Assembly (NCBI GenBank): GCA_900544985.1
Contig: UQXK01000070.1
Location: forward strand, 1-5,712
From: an uncultured Eubacteriales bacterium
GTDB taxonomy: Bacteria; Bacillota; Clostridia; Oscillospirales; CAG-272
DNA: 5,712 nucleotides
Reading direction: 5' to 3'
Under the pieces are notes generated by a model. That model was not told the DNA's origin, searched no databases, and saw only the letters and a program-made list of their open reading frames with translations. Below, in pieces: positions 1 through 4,937 of the stretch. The position numbers and the translations under genes were made by a program. How positions within the stretch are numbered: the first letter of the stretch is position 1; each line of letters starts with the position of its first letter.

Positions 1-50
1 TCATTCACAAGAAAATTAACTATATTATTTTGTCCAACTTTTGGGGTTCA
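1..50. mobile_element. Outer end of an IS3-family insertion sequence (partial)
   Basis: Read on the minus strand from position 50, the sequence TGAACCCCAAAAGTTGGACA (50 down to 31) matches the well-known terminal inverted repeat style of the IS3 family: it begins with TG and carries the CCCCAAAAGTT core. The element therefore extends left, out of the window, and position 50 is its outer boundary. On the plus strand, positions 2-19 read His-Ser-Gln-Glu-Asn-stop. This could be the last codons of the OrfB transposase, which in this family often ends shortly before the right repeat, but five codons cannot prove it. The flank just outside begins catc; a 3-4 base target duplication should exist at the other end. 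Whether the element is complete or a remnant cannot be seen from here. Confidence 0.68.
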
Positions 51-102
51 CATCAATACGCGGTCTTTTTTATTTTACATACAGAGTTTTTGTTTGCAAA
101 AA

Positions 103-387
103 TCAAGTATCGGACTTATCTTTTATGTTTATATACTTTTTTATAAATTTCACCGTTGCCATAACAAAAAGCATAATGCTTACAAATATAACAAATATTC
201 CGCCTATGACGCTTTTCTTCAACGAAAATATACCGAGCACAAACAGTCCGACGATAACGCCAAGGAAGAACAAAATTATAAACGCTATCAAAGGATACCT
301 TATAAATTTCGGAACTTTTTTGTCCGAACTTACAGAAAGCGCGCCCTCAAATATAAGTTCAAATAATAATTCAAATATAAAATCCAT
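103..387 (-). CDS. Small protein with two membrane segments, function unknown
   Basis: The 94-residue product has a short acidic, hydrophobic N-terminal segment (MDFIFELLFELIFEG), a basic stretch near residues 23-30 (KKVPKFIR), two strongly hydrophobic helices at about residues 32-54 and 60-82, and a charged lysine-rich tail. This predicts an inner-membrane hairpin protein, probably with the first helix preceded by an amphipathic segment at the membrane surface. I do not recognise a named family and give no function. An ATG at 396 would add three residues, but a GTGGG stretch directly abuts it with no spacing. The same stretch, read as a degenerate GGAGGTGA-like site, is correctly placed for the ATG at 387, so I prefer that start. 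The gene follows the 121-residue gene after about 100 bases, and I see no convincing promoter in that gap. An insertion sequence boundary lies 52 bases beyond its stop. Confidence 0.7.
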   Translation of the reverse strand: MDFIFELLFELIFEGALSVSSDKKVPKFIRYPLIAFIILFFLGVIVGLFVLGIFSLKKSVIGGIFVIFVSIMLFVMATVKFIKKYINIKDKSDT

Positions 388-489
388 TATTTTCATCCCA
401 CTTTTTTACAAAATGTAGAATCGCCGTTTTCTATCGTATTTCATGCATGTTTCTATATTTTTTATCAGTAAAACAACATAGCAAAAAAC

Positions 490-855
490 TCAAATTCCAA
501 GGAAAAAGAATCCGTTGTAATCCGTTACGGCTTTATAGAGCCAACCCGTAAGAACTTCAAAATCTTTCGGTCTGTCCTCTTTTATCTTTTCCAAAATCGC
601 TTTTGTTTGTTCTCTTGTATAGTAATTTACGCCGTATTCGCAAAATTCGTTTGTCCCGTCCGGCGCGTTTGTATAAGACAAATATTTGAGATAATTTTTA
701 AAAAATTCTTCGTCATCGTCTATATGTACAAGCAACGAATCCTCCGCCCAGAAATCATAGCCTTTATCTAAAAGCTTTTCAACAGGCATATCTTTTTTGC
801 AATATTGAAATTCATAGTAGGCAGAACCGTTTCTGTTTTTGCAAGGTATGAACAA
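490..855 (-). CDS. Hypothetical 121-residue soluble protein, TTG start
   Basis: I do not recognise this protein. It is soluble, with no signal peptide or membrane segment. It is rich in aromatic residues (for example YYEFQY at 13-18, YGVNYY at 74-79) and has an acidic patch HIDDDEEFF at 44-52. It ends with a very hydrophobic NGFFFLGI. Four cysteines (5, 19, 72 and none regularly spaced with the others apart from these) do not form an obvious metal site. The start is a TTG at 855, chosen because AGAGGTG lies seven bases upstream and no in-frame ATG occurs before residue 23. The gene begins 28 bases after the stop of the phosphotransferase gene and is probably co-transcribed with it. That placement suggests, but does not show, a shared role or shared acquisition. 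Its length and composition would fit a small immunity-like or regulatory protein, but nothing in it decides this. Confidence 0.75.
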   Translation of the reverse strand: MFIPCKNRNGSAYYEFQYCKKDMPVEKLLDKGYDFWAEDSLLVHIDDDEEFFKNYLKYLSYTNAPDGTNEFCEYGVNYYTREQTKAILEKIKEDRPKDFEVLTGWLYKAVTDYNGFFFLGI

Positions 856-862
856 AATAATT

Positions 863-869
863 CACCTCT
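863..869 (-). promoter_or_regulatory. Strong ribosome binding site fixing a TTG start
   Basis: AGAGGTG on the minus strand lies seven bases before the TTG at 855. It is the best match to the anti-Shine-Dalgarno sequence in the left part of the window and is the main reason to accept TTG as the start of the 121-residue gene. Confidence 0.7.
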
Positions 870-883
870 TTTTAAGATACAGA

Positions 884-1669
884 TCAACCGAAAACTTCTG
901 CGGCGGCAATGATTTTAAGCACCGACTCATCCGCCTTGTCTCTGCCATACGCGTCAAGAAAACGCTCTTTATACTTATCCGTTTTAAGATTAAACCAAAG
1001 GGTCCATACTCCCCAGAATAGATCTATATGCCTGTCTCCGACGCCGCCGCAACCAAGATCGATAAAGCCGGAAATTTTCCAATTATCGAGAATAATATTC
1101 GGCAAACTGTAATCTCCGTGAAGCAGGACCCTGCTTTTCAAAGCGTCTTTCCCCGCTTCCAGAACGTCATAAGCTTCTTTCGCGGAGCGGTATCCGAAGC
1201 TGTCGGGAAAGTGCGCTTTATCATAAATTCCCGTGCGGTAATTCTTCTCTGCTTCGGCAAGGTATTCTGCCGTTCTGTCCGAAACCGGACACTCAGCGCA
1301 CTCTGTTTCGTGAAGTTTTCTGAGTTCATATGCAATAGTATCGCATAAGCGTTTTGGGTCTGCAAGATAATCTTCGTGTATGCAGTCATCTCCGACAACA
1401 GCGGCACTAAAAAGCCAATCGTGCTCGTCAGAGATATAGTTCAACACCTTCGCAGAAAGTCCCTTTGAATAAAAATACTCCGTCATTTCCGCTTCTTTTT
1501 TGAGCTTTCCGTGCTCTGAACATTTTAAGTAATACCCGTTTTCTTTATTGATAAAATACACTCTTGCCTCGCGCGAGCAGGAACTGTCGTAAATATCAGA
1601 CCCTGAAATAAAACAGCGAATATCCTGCGGAATTTCGCTCGGGATTTGGTTCATTATTGTTTTCTTCAT
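884..1669 (-). CDS. Aminoglycoside 3'-phosphotransferase-like kinase
   Basis: The 261-residue protein belongs to the APH(3') branch of the aminoglycoside/choline kinase fold. Enzymes of this branch transfer phosphate from ATP to the 3'-hydroxyl of kanamycin-type aminoglycosides in the cytoplasm and so inactivate them. Visible motifs in order: the ATP-binding lysine in YYLK (K49) with partner E59; a GDDCIHEDYL segment at 93-102; the Brenner motif HGDYSLPN with catalytic D186 and N191; and the metal-binding GFIDLGCGGVGDRHIDL at 201-217 (D204). The C-terminal end, AAEVFG, matches where family members normally stop, and the length is close to the usual 264, so the gene looks intact. The ATG at 1669 has GGAG eight bases upstream. 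No partner mobile genes flank it directly, though an insertion sequence end lies at the left edge. Family membership is clear; the actual substrate is inference, and relatives exist that confer little or no resistance. Confidence 0.9.
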   Translation of the reverse strand: MKKTIMNQIPSEIPQDIRCFISGSDIYDSSCSREARVYFINKENGYYLKCSEHGKLKKEAEMTEYFYSKGLSAKVLNYISDEHDWLFSAAVVGDDCIHEDYLADPKRLCDTIAYELRKLHETECAECPVSDRTAEYLAEAEKNYRTGIYDKAHFPDSFGYRSAKEAYDVLEAGKDALKSRVLLHGDYSLPNIILDNWKISGFIDLGCGGVGDRHIDLFWGVWTLWFNLKTDKYKERFLDAYGRDKADESVLKIIAAAEVFG

Positions 1670-1731
1670 TTATCTTCTCCTATTTTTCGTGAAAGCAGCA
1701 CTATCTTCTCTTCGGTAATACCTCTTTTTCG
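1666..1731 (-). other. Possible 3' remnant of a decayed gene overlapping the kinase start
   Basis: A short open frame of 21 codons on the minus strand (it contains the residues GITEEKIVLLSRKIGEDK) ends in TGA, overlapping the ATG of the kinase gene in an ATGA arrangement. Such overlaps are typical of adjacent translated genes. Upstream in the same frame, 12 further sense codons are separated from it by a TAG at 1732-1734, and the frame is closed by a TAA before that. No start codon with a proper ribosome binding site is visible. It could be the tail of a former upstream gene, or it could be chance, since 21 open codons are not significant alone. No function is proposed. Confidence 0.25.
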
Positions 1732-1780
1732 CTAACCTTTAATGCGAAGCTTTCTGAAAATCAAATCCGATTAACCAAAT

Positions 1781-2629
1781 TCAGTGCTTGATAAGACCTA
1801 TCCCTTTTAAAACTTCCTTTGTAGTTATTTCGGTAAAGACATACTCAATCTCGTTCATGGTGAACGGCAACGGTGCTGAATCGTCAAGCTTGATAAGCTT
1901 AAAATTTGTTCTTAGTTTTTCAGAATTCCCAATTATGGATTCTTTAATTGACGTTTTCCTTATATCTTTTGCACTTGCAAGTATATTTTCAAGGGAGCCA
2001 AACTCATTAAGCAACAAAGCCGCTGTTTTTGGACCGACTTTGTCCGCACCTTTGATATTATCCGAGGCATCTCCTGTGAGCGATTTGAAATCGGCATATT
2101 GTAAAGGTGTAATTCCAAACTTTTTATTGATATATTCGGGCGTACATATAACAGTCTTATTGCCACGATACCTTAGCACCGATATGTTGTCTGTTATCAG
2201 TTGAAAAAAGTCGCTGTCAAATGATGAAATAACAATTTCGTTTTCCTTGCCATATGTAAAAGCATATTTTGCAATCCAGTCATCAGTTTCACAGGAACTC
2301 GTTTCTGCGTGTTTTATCCCGAGATAATCAAGAGCATCATATATATCCGACAACTGCAAAAATGGATTATTCTCCTGCGGTACTTCTCTATAATCAAGTC
2401 TGTTTGCTTTGTAATCAAAGTCAAGCGCCGAGCGAGTGTTTTCGTGTTCACCGTCAAAAAACACGGCAATATGCGTAGGTTCGGTTCTTCGTATTATCTT
2501 CAACAGTGCTCCGACAAAACCAAGTGTTCCCTGAATGGCTTTTCCTTGTTCATTTACAATTCTTGCAGGCATTCCAAAGAACATTTGAAACAGCAGATTA
2601 CTGCCATCAACGATTAAAAATCGATTCAT
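1781..2629 (-). CDS. Stand-alone 5'-3' exonuclease (FEN/PolA N-terminal family)
   Basis: The 282-residue protein matches the 5'-nuclease domain of DNA polymerase I without the polymerase, as in Bacillus YpcP or Escherichia coli Xni. Such enzymes cut 5' flaps or RNA primers during lagging-strand maturation and repair, using two metal ions. Visible features in order: VDGSNLL near the N-terminus (D8), FFDG (D59), the conserved YKANR at 73-77, the acidic cluster CETDD (E114, D116, D117), SSFDSD (D138, D140), and the helix-3-turn-helix DNA-binding segment GDASDNIKGADKVGPKTA at 186-203 (D187, D190). All expected metal-binding acidic residues appear present, so it should be active. GGGAG lies eight bases before the ATG. 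It starts 26 bases after the rlmD-type gene, which suggests one transcript. Its base composition looks somewhat more AT-rich than its neighbour in places. The name exonuclease is secure; its in vivo preference for flap or exo cleavage is not. Confidence 0.9.
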   Translation of the reverse strand: MNRFLIVDGSNLLFQMFFGMPARIVNEQGKAIQGTLGFVGALLKIIRRTEPTHIAVFFDGEHENTRSALDFDYKANRLDYREVPQENNPFLQLSDIYDALDYLGIKHAETSSCETDDWIAKYAFTYGKENEIVISSFDSDFFQLITDNISVLRYRGNKTVICTPEYINKKFGITPLQYADFKSLTGDASDNIKGADKVGPKTAALLLNEFGSLENILASAKDIRKTSIKESIIGNSEKLRTNFKLIKLDDSAPLPFTMNEIEYVFTEITTKEVLKGIGLIKH

Positions 2630-2655
2630 AACAAAGACTCCCGAATAACTTCATA

Positions 2656-4008
2656 TTATTTGTGAGAAAGCAACATAACACACTCGACATGCCCCGTTCT
2701 CGGAAACATATCAACGGCGCAAAGCTTTGTAAGATTAAATCCCTTCTCATAAAGTTTTTTCGCATCTCTTGCCGCAGTGGCGCTATTGCAGGATATCATA
2801 ACCAAGCGCGACGGCGCCATTTCGGATATCGCATCTATAACATCGTCGGAAAGTCCCTTTCTCGGCGGATCCACAACTATAACATCGGGAGAAAGATTCT
2901 CTTTTGCAAGTTTCACCGCGGCTTTTCCGGCGTCGGAACAGATAAATTCCGCATTGAGAATTCCCGCGCGCGCGGCGTTCTTTTCTGCATTTTTTACAGC
3001 GTCGGGGACTATTTCTATGCCTATAAGCTTTTTCACGTCTTTCGCCATGGAAAGACCTATCGTTCCCGTGCCGCAATAAAGGTCGACGAGAAGTTCGTCT
3101 CCGCGAAGTTCCGCATACTCCTTTGCAACAGAGTAAAGCTTTTCCGCCCCATCGTGGTTTACCTGGTAAAACGACCTCGGAGAAATATCAAATTCAAGCC
3201 CGCAAAGCTCGTCCGTCATAAAATCTTTGCCATAAAGATTTATAAATTTGTCTGAAAGTATCTCATTTCCCTTTTTGTTATTCACGCATAAAACGACGCT
3301 GACAATATTAAGCCCCGTCTGTTTTAAACATTCGACAAGCTTATCGCTCTTCGGAATTTTTCCGGCAGAAACAATGCAGACCATTATCTCCCCGCTCTTG
3401 CGCCCGTCGCGTATATAGACATGGCGCAAAAGCCCGCTTCCCGTCTCTTCATTATAAACAGAGACGGAAAATCTATCCGCCCAATCCTTTATAGACAAAA
3501 GTATATCTTCATAAAAATCCGGATGCAGTCTGCAATTCTCGCATTTTATTATTCTGTGGCTGTGAGATGCGAAAAAGCCGAAGAAAACGCCGTTTTCATC
3601 TTTTCCGACAGGAAACTGTGCCTTGTTCCTGTATCCGTTTACCGAGGGAGAAGGAATTATATCCTCACACCTGATATCAAATCCGCCTATTCTCGCAAAC
3701 TGTTCGTCGACAAGATTTTTCTTTATTTTAAGCTCGTCTTCATACTTTATATGTCTGAAAACACATCCTCCGCACTTCGAGAATACCGCGCAATCGCTCT
3801 CCGTCCTCGAAGGAGAGGCATATAATATTTCTTCTATTTTTCCGTAACCGTATGAAGAAAGAGCTTTCAGAATTTTTACGGTCAATACATCTCCCACGGC
3901 GCTCATAGGTACAAAGAGAATATATCCGTCGTCTGTTCTTCCGACGCCCATACCTTCAAGCGTCATATCGGTTATTTTTATTTTCACAATATCATTCTTT
4001 TTTGGCAT
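2656..4008 (-). CDS. rlmD: 23S rRNA (uracil-C5)-methyltransferase, RlmD/RlmCD type
   Basis: The 450-residue protein is a TrmA-family enzyme that uses S-adenosylmethionine to make 5-methyluridine in 23S rRNA (U1939 for RlmD; the single Gram-positive enzyme RlmCD treats both U747 and U1939). An N-terminal TRAM RNA-binding domain covers about residues 1-62. The 4Fe-4S cluster cysteines are C73, C79, C82 and probably C159, with the same x5-x2 spacing as in E. coli RumA. The methyltransferase domain shows FYQVN (280-284), the cofactor loop DLYCGTGTIGL (309-319), DPPRKG (380-385), the nucleophilic cysteine C407 in ISCN, and the catalytic-base glutamate E442 in GHVEC. The length is normal and all key residues are present. 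Its own promoter lies about 75 bases upstream, and a modest GGACGGA site precedes the ATG. It probably heads an operon with the exonuclease. TrmFO-independent tRNA activity is unlikely given the Fe-S cysteines. Whether one or two uridines are modified cannot be told from sequence. Confidence 0.93.
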   Translation of the reverse strand: MPKKNDIVKIKITDMTLEGMGVGRTDDGYILFVPMSAVGDVLTVKILKALSSYGYGKIEEILYASPSRTESDCAVFSKCGGCVFRHIKYEDELKIKKNLVDEQFARIGGFDIRCEDIIPSPSVNGYRNKAQFPVGKDENGVFFGFFASHSHRIIKCENCRLHPDFYEDILLSIKDWADRFSVSVYNEETGSGLLRHVYIRDGRKSGEIMVCIVSAGKIPKSDKLVECLKQTGLNIVSVVLCVNNKKGNEILSDKFINLYGKDFMTDELCGLEFDISPRSFYQVNHDGAEKLYSVAKEYAELRGDELLVDLYCGTGTIGLSMAKDVKKLIGIEIVPDAVKNAEKNAARAGILNAEFICSDAGKAAVKLAKENLSPDVIVVDPPRKGLSDDVIDAISEMAPSRLVMISCNSATAARDAKKLYEKGFNLTKLCAVDMFPRTGHVECVMLLSHK

Positions 4009-4080
4009 AAATCCGTCCGAATAAAATTTATTTATATCTGCTTTTCCTTTATTGTTTCACCGAAAAAACATATTTTTTAT

Positions 4081-4109
4081 ATTCTAACACAAATATAGGC
4101 TCAATTCAA
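4081..4109 (-). promoter_or_regulatory. Sigma-A promoter of the rlmD-exonuclease unit
   Basis: On the minus strand, TTGAAT (4109-4104) and TAGAAT (4086-4081) are separated by exactly 17 bases, and TGT directly before the -10 makes it an extended -10 promoter. Transcription should start near 4074, giving a leader of about 66 bases before the ATG at 4008. It lies just downstream of the hpf terminator, so the two units are separately controlled. Confidence 0.75.
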
Positions 4110-4182
4110 GCGTAAGAAAAAGAGTCGTGTGGAGATCCGCTCAATCATCGTCTATAACAAAGAAAATCGCTCACATAATAGG

Positions 4183-4213
4183 AAAAACCGCCGGGGATTT
4201 TCTCCACGGCGGC
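4183..4213 (-). terminator. Rho-independent terminator after hpf
   Basis: Read on the minus strand, CCGCCG (4212-4207) pairs with CGGCGG (4193-4188). After one mismatch, GGA pairs with TCC around a GAAAA loop, and a run of five T follows at 4187-4183. The plus strand lacks a T-run directly after the stem, so it works in one direction only. It lies about 60 bases past the hpf stop. The rest of the 267-base gap between hpf and rlmD holds the rlmD promoter and no gene that I can see. Confidence 0.88.
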
Positions 4214-4275
4214 AAATCGTTTATTTTCTTAATATACAGAAAACGCTTTTTTAATTTACGTTTTCCGAAAACTCT

Positions 4276-4803
4276 TTATTTATTCGTCACTATAAGACCG
4301 TAGTCTCCGTCATCGCGTTTGTACGCAACACATATCTTCTCCGTATCCTGATTTTCGAAAACAAAGAAATTATGTTCGAGAAGATTCATTTGAAGTATCG
4401 CTTCCTCTACCGTCATCGGTTTAAGGTCAAACTGCTTTGTGCGGACCTGTGCTCCGCGCTCTTCTTCAAGCTCTGTCTCTTCCATTTCTTTTGTTTTGTC
4501 AAAAGCCGTATCGCGAAGTTTTCTTTCAAGGCGCGTTTTGTTTCTTCTTATCTGGCGTTCTATAATATCGACAGCCACATCTATTGCGTGGCAGAAGCTC
4601 TCACTCTTGACTTCACTTCTGAAAATCATACCGGAAGCGCGTATAGTAAGCTCTAAAATTTCCGTATCTTTGACTTTGCGTAAAGTTACAAGCGCTTCCT
4701 CTTCGTCGCCGAAGAATTTATCAAGCTTGGCTATTTTCTTTTCGATAATCTTTCTCGTGTTGTCGTCAATTTCTACTCGTCTTAACAAAATCGTAGTTTT
4801 CAT
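4276..4803 (-). CDS. hpf: Ribosome hibernation promoting factor, long form
   Basis: The 175-residue protein is the long-form HPF (also called RaiA or YfiA/YvyD) of Gram-positive bacteria. It binds in the decoding channel of the 30S subunit and pairs ribosomes into inactive 100S dimers in stationary phase or stress. The N-terminal ribosome-binding domain spans about residues 1-100, with the characteristic IEKKIAKLDKFF (20-31), GMIFRSE (58-64) and DIIERQIRRNKTRL (79-92). An acidic, variable linker lies at 101-120. The C-terminal dimerisation domain shows FDLKPMTVEEAILQMNLLEH at 125-144, NFFVF and GDYGLI. The ATG at 4803 fits the family N-terminus and has AAAGG ten bases upstream. An in-frame TTG at 4833 also has a well-spaced site and would add ten residues. 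The gene stands alone between its own promoter and a strong terminator, as expected for a growth-phase regulated gene. Confidence 0.95.
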   Translation of the reverse strand: MKTTILLRRVEIDDNTRKIIEKKIAKLDKFFGDEEEALVTLRKVKDTEILELTIRASGMIFRSEVKSESFCHAIDVAVDIIERQIRRNKTRLERKLRDTAFDKTKEMEETELEEERGAQVRTKQFDLKPMTVEEAILQMNLLEHNFFVFENQDTEKICVAYKRDDGDYGLIVTNK

Positions 4804-4860
4804 AATAAAATCGCCTTTCCTTGTGTATTGCAAAGATAATCTTCCTTGCGATTTTATTAT
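4802..4860. repeat. Perfect 13-base inverted repeat around the hpf leader
   Basis: ATAATAAAATCGC (plus strand 4802-4814) is the exact reverse complement of GCGATTTTATTAT (4848-4860), with a 33-base centre. One arm covers most of the -10 box; the other covers the spacer and the first two bases of the hpf start codon. The centre holds two CAAGGAA copies that look like ribosome binding sites. Because the promoter-proximal arm lies at the predicted -10, a transcript from that promoter would lack most of it. Confidence 0.8.
4841..4847 (-). promoter_or_regulatory. Second ribosome binding site upstream of hpf
   Basis: AAGGAAG on the minus strand lies seven bases before an in-frame TTG at 4833. The spacing is better than that of the site serving the ATG at 4803. 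It could support a form of HPF ten residues longer, although family conservation favours the ATG. Confidence 0.4.
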
Positions 4861-4884
4861 ACCATAAATAAAATAAAAAATAAA
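4856..4884 (-). promoter_or_regulatory. Promoter of hpf with extended -10
   Basis: A perfect TATAAT (4861-4856) is preceded by TGG, forming an extended -10. The -35 position 17 bases further up holds only TTTATT (4884-4879), a poor match, within a very AT-rich tract that could act as an UP element. Transcription should start near 4849, leaving about 46 bases of leader. No clear sigma-B or sigma-H site was seen. Confidence 0.65.
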
Positions 4885-4937
4885 GAGTTTTTATGAATTT
4901 TTCACATTCCAATTTAATATTTTATCTTAATAAATTG

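Noticed and set aside
87..102. Hairpin TTTTTG/CAAAAA after the small membrane gene, as a terminator
   Set aside because: The six-pair stem has one GC pair and the following bases lack a proper T-run, so it is too weak to call.
397..489. Promoter for the small membrane gene
   Set aside because: Several TA-rich hexamers occur, such as TATAGA, but none has a matching -35 at 16-18 bases.
1670..1780. Promoter or terminator between the exonuclease and the kinase
   Set aside because: TTGATT with TAAAGG at 17 bases is a weak match, and the TTCGC/GCGAA stem has only five pairs with an 11-base loop.
2662..3255. A long open frame on the plus strand
   Set aside because: It lies opposite the well-supported methyltransferase gene, has no family motifs and no ribosome binding site, and is a shadow of the minus-strand coding sequence.
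4057..4071. Tiny upstream frame (ATG plus three codons and a stop) in the rlmD leader
   Set aside because: It begins within a few bases of the predicted transcript end and has no ribosome binding site.
4239..4265. Inverted repeat GAAAACG/CGTTTTC with a 13-base loop just after the hpf stop
   Set aside because: It is AT-rich and not followed by a clean T-run, and a far stronger terminator lies about 30 bases further on. It may only be 3' untranslated structure.
4910..4937. Inverted repeat CAATTTA/TAAATTG after the ATPase stop, as a terminator
   Set aside because: Seven pairs almost all AT with a long loop and no T-tail; likely chance in an AT-rich spacer.
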